DNA of 64,000 bases, taken from NCBI RefSeq assembly GCF_021155765.1, contig NC_060113.1, positions 6,215,001 to 6,279,000 on the forward strand. The letters are read 5' to 3'. How positions within the stretch are numbered: position 1 is the first letter of the stretch; every line of letters starts with the position of its first letter. The DNA is from Diprion similis. Its lineage: Eukaryota; Arthropoda; Insecta; Hymenoptera; Diprionidae. The position numbers were made by a program, and so were the translations under genes. The notes under the pieces are model-generated. The model saw nothing but the letters and a program-made list of their open reading frames with translations. It ran no database searches and had not been told where the DNA came from. Of this stretch, positions 48,281-61,800 are shown piece by piece.

Positions 48281-51200
48281 CTATATACTGCATCTACTGG
48301 AAGAGATGTAATCCCAATCTTCCTTGATAAGATCTGATGCCTTTTCGGCGATCATAATAGTTGGAGCGTTGATATTACCGGCCGTTATGGTTGGCATAAT
48401 TGAGGCATCAACAATCCGAAGACCACTCACGCCGTGAACCCTCAGGCGTGAGTCCACTACAGCCATTTCGTCGTCAGCAGGGCCCATTTTACAAGTCGAA
48501 GCATAGTGATACACACTCATTGAAAAAAATCGTGCATAGCAATGCCAATAATCTCGTGACGGGAAATTCAAATGAGCGCACTCTGGAATCGTGTTAGAGT
48601 TGAAACGTGCATTTAATTTCTTCATCGTAAAGGTTTGGCTGAGATTCAGGGCATAAAAAACTCCTTCCACCTGTGGATTAAAAGATCGCACATAAAAACT
48701 TCCTCTACTCTGGTTTCGTTGGTGTTATTCATTATAAGAATTATTTACGTACCAAAACCTTCATATCATCCGGGTGGTCGAAATAATTTGGAAATATGAT
48801 TGGTTTCTGTTTGAAATTGTTGTTTCGCAGCTTGATGTTACCTCTACTCTTCGGGTGTACCAGCGATGGTATCACGCCATAGGCTGGCTTATCGATTATA
48901 TTCGAAAATAAGGCTGCGTAAAAGTTGTCTCTAAGACCCAAAATACTTTTAACAAGTTCACTTTCCGTATTCTGAGCGGTACCACCAATGAATATTTGGA
49001 GGTCCGGGAAATCAATAGAATTGTTGGCATATCTAAGAAGAAAGGAATCCTTTGACCAGAGATATTTTTATCGATAGATTTATGTACGCGATGAATCATT
49101 TGTTAATCCAGAAAAATCATGGTTTCCATACTGAGCACGAATTATGCGTACCGTATCTTTTCACATTAAGAGGGTTCTAAGCAACCCTCACCGACTAAGC
49201 AGAATGTTACCTACTTTGACTGTTATTGAAGTCTACACAGCACTGATGCAAAAATCCCGCAATCAGTGTAGTTTGACATGCAACGTTGAATGAAACTACC
49301 CAAAAAGTTATTGCGAAAATAACTTAAGCAAGTTTATCCCTGCAAGAAGTGGTAATTTAGGTACAGAAATACATTCGTTGGCATTATTGTTGCGTTGATT
49401 AAAACTTTTTTTATATATTTGTAATTGGCATTGCATGGAGAATTTGTCTGATTAGGTATCTTCACATCAGTGATGCATAGACTCTTGTAATAGTCAAAGT
49501 AAGTGACACTAGGCGCACACTACGTGGCACAGCTCGGCATCGCGCGGAAGCGAACTGAAATTTTATGCAACAGTAGAGATTGGTAACATTTCGACTTGTA
49601 GTAAGAAATAAATTCGTTTGGATAAGAAAAAATGAAGCTCCTGAAATTTACCAAAAAAACTGTATTCCAAATTTTAGATATTTCGTGACTTTCACATTCT
49701 GAATTTGTCAAACGAAATTATTTTACCCAAGAAAATAAGAACGATGTAACGTTAGAATATAATAAAGAGACGAAGGGGATACTAGTAAATAATGTAATAG
49801 AAAAAACTCATAGAGAAGAGAGATAGATGTTTGAGAATTGTAAAAATTAGAGGAAATGAGGACTGGAAGAACTGCAGAAGGAAAACGAACGAGGTAATGA
49901 TTAGGATGAGAGATGGTAAAAATAACGTTACGAACATACGATTGATGACAGTAAAAACAATAGTGCTATGGTGTGAAAGATACTTCGAAAATTATTAAAA
50001 GGTAGAACCAAAAATTTGATTTTAAGAATAGACGAGATCCAGTGAATAGAACCTCGGAGATATAGAAGACTGATTTGTTAGTCAGATCTTTATATGTTTT
50101 CTAAATCTTTCGTATGGATGCATCACAATATGATTGTACTATGCATGAAAAAAATTTTGAAATTTAATCTGACTGCAAAGAAAATCTAAAACTGATAATA
50201 TGTGTTTATCGGGTAACTCCGATTTAAAAAAAATCTGTGACTGCGAGGTTTTAGTGGGCATTAGTGCTCCTATCTGTGAAAAAAACTACATCTCGATACC
50301 AGCAAATCTAGACGAATTCCACTTCTTCTAAATGCAAAAAAGTCAGATTTAAGGTGCTTATAAAGACCCGTTGTACACCTCGAAAACGCGGGGATGCAAA
50401 ACGCCTATACCGCTCAAGCGATCAGAGTGAAACTTGGGCAATTAATGCCTTATTTTGGCAAAAAGTGGAGCGGCTTTTTACTTTTTTGAAATTAGGAAAA
50501 AAAAATTTACAGATTGGTTACCACTTACAGAAATTGGCCAAATTTTCACAGTTGCACTGAATGGATCGGAATATCCGGTATGATGCCACTCGGCGGTGAT
50601 AAAACACACATTTTGAACCCATTCCCATGAGATTTGATAGTAAAGTGGCGAAATGGTAACTGATCTGGTTTTCGATTACAAAGAACGCCGAAATCTCATT
50701 TTGGTGACATTTGTCGGTAATTTCTTACCGATATTAGACGGAATTACATTACCGGCATGCGCGTTATGTCGGTAACAAATGTCGCCAAAATGAGATTTCA
50801 GTGTACTTCGTAATCGAAAACCAGATCAGCTGCCATTTCGTCATTTCACCATCAAATCTCATGGGACTGGGCTCTAAATTTGTGTTTTATCACCGCCGAG
50901 TGGCATCATACCGGATAGTTCGATCCATTCAGTGCAACTGCGAAAATTTGGCCAATTTCTGTGAGTGGTAACCAATCTGTAAAATTTTTATCAAAATTTT
51001 AAAAAAGCAAAAAAACGCTCTACTTTTTGCCAAAATAAGGCATTAACTGCCCAAGTTTCACTCTGATCGTTCAAGCGGTATAGCAGTTTTACATCCCCGC
51101 GTTTTCGAGGTTTACGACGCTTCTTTATAAGCACCTTAAAGCATATAATGACAGGATTCGAATTATTATTATTGTTAATATTTCCGTCGTCGTCGTTGTT

Positions 51201-52776
51201 GTTGTTGTTTTTGCTACAGTGGAAAATGTGTCAGGGTTTAAAAGAACCATCTGCAAACTCGTGGTAGTTAGGTACGCGAAATAATGACTTGGCCATTTTA
51301 TAGTCACTTTCATGACAGATGTTGTGGAAGACTTACGGACCCGCGTGCCTTGAAATTCATCCTACTGCCTAGGTAAGATTCATCTGAGTAGATGAAAAAA
51401 AATCTAAAAGTATGGAGTTCAATGGCGGATGTGATTAGTATTTTTTGGATTACAGAGGTTGCGCGTACGTCTGTAAGTTCTGGATTATTTTTGTACGAAT
51501 TGTCAATTTGTCTTGTAATGCTTGAGAATATTCACCTGGTATTGATGAAACCAACTTCTTCGCAGAAGCCTATATCGTATAACTGACCCTCTCTCTTCAC
51601 CAGAAATTCTGTTACTTCTGCTAGAGGTGTTGCAGATGCATTATATGGTGGATCGATCAGAAAAGTAAGGCCACCAATCGCTACATGATCCTGTAGATTT
51701 TCCCCGGCTCCTGGGCTGTCGTGAATAACCTCAACTCCAACTTCTTCTAGGTGTTCTTTAGGTCCAATTCCTGAGAGCATTAGCAGTTGAGGCGATTGAA
51801 TTGCACCAGCTGAGAGTATTACTTCTTTTCTTGCACGAACGCTGCGCTTCATGTTTTCTCGGACAAATTTAACACCGTAAGCTGTTTTTGTAGGTTCATT
51901 AATGAGAATCTTATTGGCCAGAGAATTCGTAATGATGTATAAGTTTTTCCTATCAGCTGTGGATCGCAGATAAGCTTTCTCCGTGCTGCATCGCAATCCG
52001 TTTCTAGTAGTGATTTGCGGTCGGTTAAATCCAGTTTGCGTCTCACCGTTCACATCTACCTCATGGTAGCCTGTTTCAGATATAGCGTTCATAAAGTACC
52101 TTTGCATCGGGTGCTCGTGCTTTTGGTTTTCAACTGTCAGTGGGCCGGAGGTTCCGCGATAAGATGATTCGCGGAGTTCGGGAATCGTGATATTTTCTGC
52201 CTTCTTAAAATACGGCAACACGTCATCGTATCCCCATCCAGGATTTCCCAAATCCCTGCAGTTGTCGTAATCTTTTCGATTTCCACGTATGTACAGTAAA
52301 TTATTAATGCTGCTGCTCCCTCCAAGCGTTTTGCCCTTGTGCCAGAGGCATTGATTGTTGACCATGCCTTGACAATAGGTCGACGAAGGTTCAGTTTTGT
52401 ATTGCCAGTCGATATCAGTGTTCAAAAGATTATAAGAAAATGCAACTACATCAGATATAAGTCTTTCGTCACCTCCAGCCTCCAATAACAAGACAGTCCA
52501 GTTTGTGTTTTCGGTTAGTCGGTTAGCAAGTACAGCTCCTGCGGATCCTGCACCGATTATTATAAAGTCAAACTGACTTGGCAGCTCTTCCGTTGGAACG
52601 ATGCGTACTCTGTTATCTTTGTCGACTATGTCAGGTCGCAAAAGCAATATTAGAAGTTCAAAACATGCAATGTACCAGACTGTTGCCCCGGTGGACAAAG
52701 CTAAACGGATGCCGTTATATGCCCACTGAACAATCAATTGTGGTATAGGCGTATTTCTGTTGGGTACAATGTCCAT
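48281..52776 (-). CDS. GMC oxidoreductase 2 (glucose dehydrogenase-like)
   Basis: The exons on the minus strand are 52776-51536 (1241 nt), 49032-48753 (280 nt) and 48670-48281 (390 nt), the same lengths and phases as GMC1, giving 636 aa. I chose the ATG at 52776 because it aligns with GMC1, although the frame is open 33 bases further upstream without an ATG. Motifs are [53 protein letters not shown] with the catalytic-region His, and [11 protein letters not shown]. The N terminus is hydrophobic and nearly identical to that of GMC1. The first intron carries a 783-base foldback element. Membrane-associated or secreted oxidation of a sugar or alcohol is the family expectation. The substrate is unknown. 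Confidence 0.88.
50353..51135. mobile_element. TTAA-flanked foldback MITE in GMC2 intron 1
   Basis: Two inverted arms of almost 390 bases with ends GGTGCTTATAAAG and CTTTATAAGCACC, flanked by TTAA at 50349-50352 and 51136-51139. The matching position in GMC1 (37471-37481) has one TTAA and no insert, which shows a 4-base target duplication. Internally it carries an ACCGCTCAAGCG stretch and a palindrome-like centre near 50740. No transposase is present. GMC2 pre-mRNA would contain it as a long hairpin. Confidence 0.85.
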
Positions 52777-52843
52777 TTTAACTTTGTGATTCGGTGTTGA
52801 ACACGACACTGGTATTCATCAATCATTCGTCGAAATTCCTTTC

Positions 52844-52879
52844 TTTTATATTCGTGAGCAAATTTGCGCGCGTGCGCAT
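52844..52879 (-). promoter_or_regulatory. GMC2 promoter: TATA box and NRF-1/Ewg-like motif
   Basis: TATAAAAG on the minus strand lies near 52852-52843, about 70 bases before the ATG. TGCGCGCGTGCGCA lies at 52865-52878, with one base changed relative to the perfect palindrome. Confidence 0.55.
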
Positions 52880-54283
52880 AGTTGAATTCAAAAGTGCGCA
52901 AATGTTTGCGAACACAGCTGTATTAATACCGTCGGCTATTTCATAAAGGTGTTAATCTATTTGCCAGACATTTCAAAATAATAATAATGTTCTTACCTTG
53001 TATACATGACCGACAAAAAAATAAATTCCCAACGTAGTAAAAATAACTTGCGTCAAAGCAGTATAATATGTTTATTCGCAGTGAACGAAAACTTATTGCA
53101 ATTCTACACCTACAGCCATAGATACTTGCCCGAGGAAAAAATTAGCGGACCTGCAGATTTATTTTTTCATTTTTTTTTTTTTTATTGTCGTACCTGACCC
53201 TCTGCAGTAGAGAATCTGTGAAAATCAAGTTTGAATCTTTTTTTCGAGCTTCTATAATCTTGTGAGTTCGAAAGTTCTGTCAAGTTTGTTAACATTTTTC
53301 GAAAGAATATGAATTTATTTCCTGTATATTATAAGACTAATCAAGTTGTGTTAGTTTATTCCAGAGATACAGCGTTTGGAAGGAAATTTGGTCCATTATC
53401 TAGCAACAGCTGCCAAACATGTGTGAAAAATTAAATGATCCTTTACCTACGCAAACGTTTAGTGATCAAAATGAAAAGCTTTATATTCTTTTTTCCACAA
53501 TTCAATCCGACAGATATGTATTATGGATTCGCTGATATTCCAAGTACACATATTTTTATTCCGTTGACGTCCGTCATACACAGTCACTCAAAATGATGAC
53601 AAGTTCAAGTCATAATTCGTGATCAGTTGTGAAATATATAAAACTGAAAATCAGGCATATATTTTATACGGAAAGATTAAAAGGTGCCGAAAATAGTAAG
53701 GATGAAGGATATATAAATCCGCTACAACCACTGATCGCGTGCGCATCCTGGCAAGTGACTGTTGGGATCTCTCACCTAATTCAGTATGGCGGCTGGATAT
53801 GAGTTATGTACCATATACGATGTAGGATAAGTAGCATCGAGGGAGTTTCCACTCAAAAATAGATCGACAGCGAATTCAAGTAAACTCAAAGTGAATCCAA
53901 GAGATTTCAAGTGAGATTTCAAGCGCTTCCAGAATGAGTGTGTTCTGAAGTGGTTTGCAGGTTCAACAAAACACTTATGTAAGTACGAAAACATTTTGCA
54001 AAATATTTAAATAATGGCATAATGGATGGTCAATAAGTCGTCTGAATTGTGTATGACATTCTGCACTCATAATAACAGTAGATAAGGTTATGAAAGAAAA
54101 TATAAGATGACGAAATAAACATCAAGATACATGTTAATTTTGTAACGCTCTAGCGTTTCGCGTTTGCGTCGCAAGGATTCGGGATCTTGCACAGTCGGGA
54201 CGATGCGTTTTTTGGGTCTCGCTTGTTCGTTATTTCCTTGTTCGAATTATCGGTCTTTCTGAATATCATGCGTCATGGTAGCT
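52880..54283. other. Spacer between GMC2 and GMC3
   Basis: The part up to about 53480 repeats the 5' flank of GMC1 (39214-39810). The remainder is AT-rich, and I recognise no gene in it. Confidence 0.5.
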
Positions 54284-57200
54284 TCACAACTTCGGGGAGT
54301 TTTTTTTCGAAGCTCTGACATTCGAAGTCCTACACCCACCGGAAAAGATGGGATTCCAATCTTTCTTAATAAGATCTGCGGCCTTTTCGGCGATCATGAT
54401 GATTGGCCCGTGTGGATTTCCGGAGGTAATGTTTGGCATGATAGAAGCGTCCACAACCCGAAGACGATTTACGCCGTAGACCCTCAGGCGTGAGTCTACT
54501 ACAGCCATTTTGTCGTCAGCAGGGCCCATTTTACAAGTAGAAGTATGGTGATACAGGTTCCATGAAAAAAATCGTGCGTAGCAACGCCAATAATCTCGTG
54601 ACGGGAAATTCAAATAAGCACACTCTGGAATCACGTTGGAGTTGGGACGTGCATTTAATTCCTTCATAGCCCAGGTTTGGCTGAGGTTGTAGGCAAAATA
54701 GACTCCTTCTACCTGTGGATCCAAAAATCGTTCATAAAATCTTTATGATCTCCAGTTATGTAGGTGTTTCTCAATACAAAAATTATGAACGTACCAAAAC
54801 CTCCAGATCATTCGGATGGTCGAAATAATTCGGAACTATGATTGGCTTGTGTGCGACATTATTGTCTCTCAGCTTAATGTAACCTCTACTCTTCGGGTGT
54901 ATCAGTGACGGCACCACACTGTATGCTTCCTTATCGATTATATCCGCGTATAAGGCTGAGTAAAAGTCGTCTCTGAGACCATAGACGCTCTTAACGAGTT
55001 CACTATTCGTATTTAGAGCCGCTGAACCCATGAATATTTGGAGATCTGGGTAATCATTGGTACTGTTGGCGTACCTAAAAAAAATGTAATGTTTAACCAA
55101 AGATATTTGTATAATACTTTCTAGTATGGGAATGTGTGTCAGGTACCAGGTGTACCGGTAAAGCAGGTCGTTTCACGCCTGGCGTAAGTTGCAAATACGT
55201 GGAGAGAAAAATACTTTGCTTCCATGATGCACTCCATACTTTGTTTATACCGGAATTCAACAAAGGGCACTTTTAACTACTAGGATATAAAAATCCACTT
55301 TACGCATTCCGATGCTCCATTTCATGATGTTGCAAAAATTATTCTCTTATCGGACGAAACGTAGGAAAAAAATGAAGCGTGAGCCATACTGTGTACACAA
55401 GTAGACTTATGCGTGATGAATCACTTGTTAATCCAGAGAAATGTTCAACCAAAACGCTGAATAATTCGCAGAATGTCAGCCTTCCGAATAAACATGTCGC
55501 AAGCATAATCCTTCAATGTATCTATCATAAATAGAATTAGAACTGTAAACACGTGCATCACTCTGATCGGACTGTGCATACGAACAATTTTTAATTACAA
55601 TCTGATTTTGAAGAAAATCCGAGTCTGACTACAGCAACTTCTGATAAATACAGAATTTAAAAAAAATCATGATGCTTATGTTACTATCATACCTGATAAA
55701 TATTACTATAAATCACTGAATTATCAGTACTCATCTATATACAAATAATAGCCGTGCTTGTGTTCAAGTCCTGCAGATACGTCGAAAAAGTCACATCGTT
55801 GAACGTTTTCTATGCAAAACCACTCTAGTAAAAACTATCCAATATCACATATCTAGTATGCAGCATTATGGACGTACACGAAAGCTACTATTTCAGGTTC
55901 ATCATTGGGTATATTCTACAGTAATATTGAGTTATCACACATTTGCACAGAAGGGCAAATGATGTGTCGGGGTTCAGAAGACCAATCTACAAAGATCGAA
56001 CAGTTAGGTACACATAATCGTAACTTTACTATTTTAAAGTTGCGTTCATGATAAGACTTCATGTCGGGCTCAAGACGCACCTTGAGAGGCGGGGAAACAG
56101 ATTAAAAATTTCTATTTCAAAGGTACATGAGATTATCTTCTCACGTTTTTGTTATTTTGCAATGTAGAGATAATGCATTATACGTCAGACAGTGGTGGAT
56201 TATTCTGGTTCGAGTTGACAATTTGTCTCGTAATGCTTAAGAGTACTCACCTGGTTTTGATGAAACCAAGTACTTCACCGATGCCTATACCATATAGCCG
56301 ACCCTCTTTTTTTACGAGAAAGTCCGTTATTTGTGCTAGGGTTGTTGTAGAGGCGTTATATGGTGGATCAATTAGGAAAGCGAGTCCACCAATCGTAACA
56401 TGATCCTGAAGATTTTGCCCGACTCCTGGGCTGTCGTGAATAACCTCAATTCCAATATCTTCCAGGTGTTCTTTGGGTCCAATTCCTGAGAGCATTAGCA
56501 GTTGAGGCGATTGAACAGCGCCCGCTGAAAGTATTACTTCTTTTCTTGCACGAACGCTGCGCCTTATGTTTTCTCGGACAAATTCAACTCCGTAAGCTGT
56601 TTTTGTAGCCTTATCCACGAGAATCTTACTGACCAAAGAATTCGTACTAATGTATAGGTTTTTTCTATCAGCTGTGGATCGCAAATAGGCTTTCGAAGTG
56701 CTGCATCGGAGGCCATTTCTTGTCGTGCTTTGCGGTCTATCAAATCCCATCTGCGTCTTGCCGTTTATATCCACCTGACGGTAACCCATTTCAGATGTAG
56801 CATTCAAAAAGTATCTTTTTATCGGGTGCTCGTACCTTAGGTTTTCAATTGTTAGGGGCCGGAGGTTCCGCGATGAGGTGATTCGCGGAGCTCGGGAATC
56901 GTGACATTTTCTGCCTTTTTGAAATATGGTAAAACGTCATCGTATCCCCAACCAGGATTTCCTAAATCCCTCCAGTTGTCGTAATCTCTTCGATTTCCAC
57001 GTACGTATACAAAGGCATTGATGCTGCTGGTTCCTCCAAGTACTTTACCTGTGTACATGGGGCATTGATTGTTGACCATGCCTTTACAATAGGTCGACGA
57101 AGGTTCACTTTTGAATTGCCAGTCTAAGCCCTTGTTTAAAAGATCGAAAGAAAATGCAGGTACTGCAGAGATGACTCCTTCATCACCTCCTGCCTCCAAA

Positions 57201-57490
57201 AGTAAGACAGTCCAATTTTCATTTTCCGTTAATCTGTTAGCAATTACCGCTCCTGCAGATCCCGACCCAATTATTATAAAGTCGTATTGGTCCATCAGTT
57301 CTTCCGTTGGAACGATGCGTACTCTGTTATCCTTGTCGACAATGTCAGGTCGCAAAAGCAATATCAGAAGTTCGAAAAATGCAATGTACCCGATTGTTGC
57401 CCCGGGGGATAAGGCTAAGCGGATCCCGGTATATGCCCACTTAACAATCAGTTGGGGTAGAGGCGTGTTTCTGTCGGGTACAATATCCAT
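54284..57490 (-). pseudogene. GMC oxidoreductase 3 with a one-base frameshift
   Basis: The exons on the minus strand are 57490-56251 (1240 nt, one base short of the other three genes), 55074-54795 and 54712-54284. Before the break the frame has [16 protein letters not shown] and GGTSSINAFVYVRG. Just after GTSGP a missing base turns the frame into TAA (56854-56852), and the correct frame resumes and runs on through [12 protein letters not shown]. Exons 2 and 3 are open, with [11 protein letters not shown]. The usual NPNAP near the C terminus is NPHGP here. The C-terminal extension is longer than in GMC1/2, as in GMC4. It is either a young pseudogene or a sequencing error. Everything else looks functional. 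Confidence 0.8.
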
Positions 57491-57580
57491 TCTGACTTTG
57501 TGATTTGATGTCGGCTTTGAAAATTTTTTGCTGTATCAAAAACTGAACATGACACTGATCAGAGTTCCGTGGAAACACTT

Positions 57581-57618
57581 GGTTTTTATATCCGCAAATA
57601 TATTTGTGCGCATGCGCA
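57581..57618 (-). promoter_or_regulatory. GMC3 promoter: TATA box and perfect NRF-1/Ewg palindrome
   Basis: TATAAAAA on the minus strand lies at about 57590-57583. TGCGCATGCGCA, a perfect 12-base palindrome, lies at 57607-57618. The promoter is kept although the coding frame is broken. Confidence 0.6.
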
Positions 57619-57619
57619 T

Positions 57620-58897
57620 ACTTCGGGTCAAACGGGTGCGGATGTTTGCGTACATAACGGTACGAATCACATGATCCTCATCATACCAGTATTTCTAATT
57701 TGGATTATCACTGTACGCGTATAATAATGATTTGGCTAATGTGTATGTGACTTAAATAAGTACTTAGGCTCAAATATTTTTTTTTCTGTCCCTATTTATA
57801 CATTCTACTTACCAAGTCATATCGGTACTCAGGTTCAAGTATTTATTTTCTCGTCCGTACCCACACATTCCAAATCCCTGGTCCAGTAAGTGTTCAGATT
57901 CAAATTTTTTTTCCCTTTCCATTCGTACGTAGTCAGCTATAGTAGGCTTGAAGTTCCGTGTTCACGCGCTCGCGAAGTACGCATGAGAACAGAAACTTCT
58001 TGCATTCGAATCACATCATAGACTCACAGAGATGTAGATGGAGTCAGATCTCTTACTATAGTCGATGACTTAGCAGAGGAAACACATAGACTTATAGAAT
58101 TATCTTGAATATGACGTTTTATAACAGCCTGTCACAAGTTCACAGAACTGAAGGAATCTCTCGGGATACTCTTCTCTCTTGGAGTTCGTTATATTACGTA
58201 CATAAAACCAATGTGATAAATGAATAAAGATTTGAGAAAGTCCATCAAGTTATGTTTTACATACAGTATTTATTCGATGACATTAGTCATTTGCGCTGTG
58301 AATACAATGGAGAAACAATCACCATGAAGCCATTTGAAATAATATACCTACAGAGTGGAAATAATGAGTTCAGAAGAAATTTACGTCGACGATATTCTTG
58401 GTTGTATGTGATAATTGTCATACCCTTTGATCACTGTACATATTTATTTATTAAATTAGTGATCATTCATAAACGTATCATGTACCTAATCGTGTTTATA
58501 CATAATTAGTTTATATGTTCACGTATAAACCATCTGGGTCATGTTTGGAATCCCGAAAGATCAAAAGTTTGAACGACCAAATACACGGAGTATAAATTTT
58601 TGAAAAGCCAAGCACTGAAAACTCAATATCCTAAATATACAAAAACTCTATTACGCAGAATTTGGAACGACCGACGCTGTGAATAACGAAATTTTAATAT
58701 ACCAGGATTTCAGAATGTCCTTCTATGGAATCCACCGCATTCAATTACGACTCGCATATTTATTGGCACTTTCACGCCAGCGACCCGTGCTTGTACAGTA
58801 GAAACGACTCGAGATTTTGCACCGTCGGAAGAATGCGTTTTCGAAGACTCTCATGGTCGTCGTAAATTCATCGTTCGAACTATCATCTTTCTGAATG
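57620..58897. other. Spacer between GMC3 and GMC4 with a duplicated block
   Basis: The stretch 57700-57990 repeats at 62360-62690, and 58182-58520 repeats at 63660-64000. The open frame at 58252-58509 is broken by an early TAG in the second copy, so I do not call it a gene. Confidence 0.6.
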
Positions 58898-61800
58898 CTA
58901 TGCGTAATCGTAGCCTTGCCATGCTGGGAAGATGTTTTCCGAAGCTCTGACATTTGAGGTCTTGCATCCACCGGAAAAGATGGGGTTATCTTTCTTGATA
59001 AGATCTGCTGCCTTTTCAGCGATCATGATAGTCGGCGCGTTGGGATTTCCGGATGTAATAGTTGGCATAATAGAAGCATCCACAACCCGAAGACGATTTA
59101 CGCCGTAGACCCTCAGGCGTGAGTCTACTACAGCCATTTTGTCGTCAGCAGGGCCCATTTTACAAGTAGAAGTATGGTGATACAGGTTCCATGAAAAAAA
59201 TCGTGCGTAGCAACGCCAATAATCTCGTGACGGGAAATTCAAATAAGCACACTCTGGAATCACGTTGGAGTTGGGACGTGCATTTAATTCCTTCATAGCC
59301 CAGGTTTGGCTGAGGTTGTAGGCAAAATAGACTCCTTCTACCTGTGGATCCAAAAATCGTTCATAAAATCTTTATGATCTCCAGTTATGTAGGTGTTTCT
59401 CAATACAAAAATTATGAACGTACCAAAACCTCCAGATCATTCGGATGGTCGAAATACAGCGGAACTATGATTGGCTTGTGTGCGACATTATTGTCTCTCA
59501 GCTTAATGTAACCTCTACTCTTCGGGTGTATCAGTGACGGCACCACACTGTATGCTTCCTTATCGATTATATCCGCGTATAAGGCTGAGTAAAAGTCGTC
59601 TCTGAGACCATAGACGCTCTTAACGAGTTCACTATTCGTATTTAGAGCCGCTGAACCCATGAATATTTGGAGATCTGGGTAATCATTGGAACTGTTGGCG
59701 TACCTAAAAAAATATGAAATGTTTAACCAAAGATATTTGTATAATACCTCCTAGTATGAGAATGTGTGTCAGGTACCAGGTGTACCGACAAAGCAGGTCG
59801 CTTCACGCCGGGCGTAAGTTGCAAATACGTGGAGAGAAAAATACTTTGCTTCCATTATGCAATCCATCCTTTTTTTATACCGGAATTCAAAAAAGAGCAC
59901 TTTTAACTACTAGGATATAAAAATCCACTTTACGCATTCCGATGCTCTATTTTATGATGTTGCAAAAACGATTACTTTATCGGACGAAATGCAGGGAAAA
60001 AATGATGCGTAAGCCATACTGTCTTACATAAGTAGACTCATGCGTGATGAATCACCTGTTGATTCAGAAAAATGTTCAACCAAAACACGGAATAACCCGT
60101 ATAATGTCAGTCTTTCGAATACACATGTTGCAAGCATAATCCTTTCATGTATCCATCAGAAACGGAATTACAACTGCAATTCTTGAAGTGTCTAATCTGT
60201 CAATCAGATCTCGACATGTTTTGCAGATTTTGTGTACACATACATCACGCTTTGATTGAACTCTGCGTACAAACAATTTTAAATTGTACTCTCACTATAA
60301 GGCTCACTACAGTAACTTCTCATAAACACGAAATTTAAAAAAAATCGTCATGCTTATTTTACTGTCACACGTGATCGATGTTACTATAAATCACTAAATT
60401 ATCAGTAATTATCTGTACACAAATAGAAAGCTCTGCTTGTCTTCAAGTCCTGCAGATACATAAAAATAATCAAATTCTTGAACAATTTTTATGCGGAACT
60501 ACTGTGGTGAAAACTTTCCAATTTCACGCATCATGGATGTATAAGTAACTATTTCAGGTCCATCATTATAGGTATATTCCACAGTAAGATTGAATTATCA
60601 CGCATTCGCCGAGAAGGGCAAAGGATCTGTCGGGGTTTAGAAGTACCATTTACAAATACCGGACAGTCAGGTACGCGTAATAGTCACTTGGCCATTTTAA
60701 AGTTATGTTCATGGCAGACTTTGTGTCGGGCTCAAGACGCACCCTGTGAGGTGGTGAAAAAGGCTGAAAATTTCTATTTCAAAGGTACATGAGATGATGT
60801 CATTACCATTTTGTTTTTTTGTAATGTAGAGATAATGCATTATACATCAGTCAGTGGTGGATTACTCTGGTTCGAGTTGACAATTTGTCTCGTAATACTC
60901 AAGAATATTCACCTAGTTTTCATGAAACCCAGTACTTCGCAGACGCCTATACCAAATAGGTGACCCTCTCTTTTCACGAGAAAGTCTGTAACTTGTGCTA
61001 GAGTTGTTGTGGATGTGTCATATGGTGGATCAATTGGAAAAGTGAGTCCACCAATCGTAATATGATCCTGAAGATTTTGCCCGACTCCGGGGCTGTCGTG
61101 AATAACCTTAATTCCAACATCTTCCAGGTGTTCTTTGGGTCCAATTCCTGAGAGCATTAGCAGATGAGGCGATTGAACAGCGCCAGCTGAGAGTATTACT
61201 TCTTTTCTTGCACGAACGCTGCGCCTTATGTTTTCTCGGACAAATTCAACACCGTAAGCTGTTTTTGTAGTTTTATCCATGAGAATCTTATGGACCAAAG
61301 AATTCGTACTAATGTATAGGTTTTTCCTATCAGCTGCGGATCGCAGATAGGCTCTCTCCGTGCTGCATCGGAGGCCATTTCTTGTCGTGCTTTGTGGTCT
61401 ATCAAATCCCATCTGCGTCTTACCGTTTATATCCACCTGACGGTAACCCATTTCAGATGTAGCATTCAAAAAGTATCTTTTTATCGGGTGCTCGTACCTT
61501 GGGTTTTCAACTGTCAGTGGGCCGGAGGTTCCGCGATAAGGTGATTCGCGGAGTTCGGGAATCGTGACATTTTCTGCCTTCTTGAAATATGGTAAAACGT
61601 CATCGTATCCCCAACCAGGATTTCCTAAATCCTCCCAGTTGTCGTAATCTCTTTGATTTCCACGTACGTATAGTAAGGTATTGATGCTGCTGGTTCCTCC
61701 AAGTACTTTACCTGTGTACATGGGGCATTGATTGTTGACCATGCCTTGACAATACGTCGACGAAGGTTCACTTTTGAATTGCCAGTCCAAACCTGTGTTT

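Noticed and set aside
52777-52809. Upstream extension of GMC2
   Set aside because: It has no ATG. The ATG at 52776 aligns with GMC1, and GMC1 has the same open upstream stretch without a start.
58252-58509. 85-aa open frame between GMC3 and GMC4
   Set aside because: The duplicated copy at about 63732 has a TAG at the fifth codon, so the frame is not maintained.
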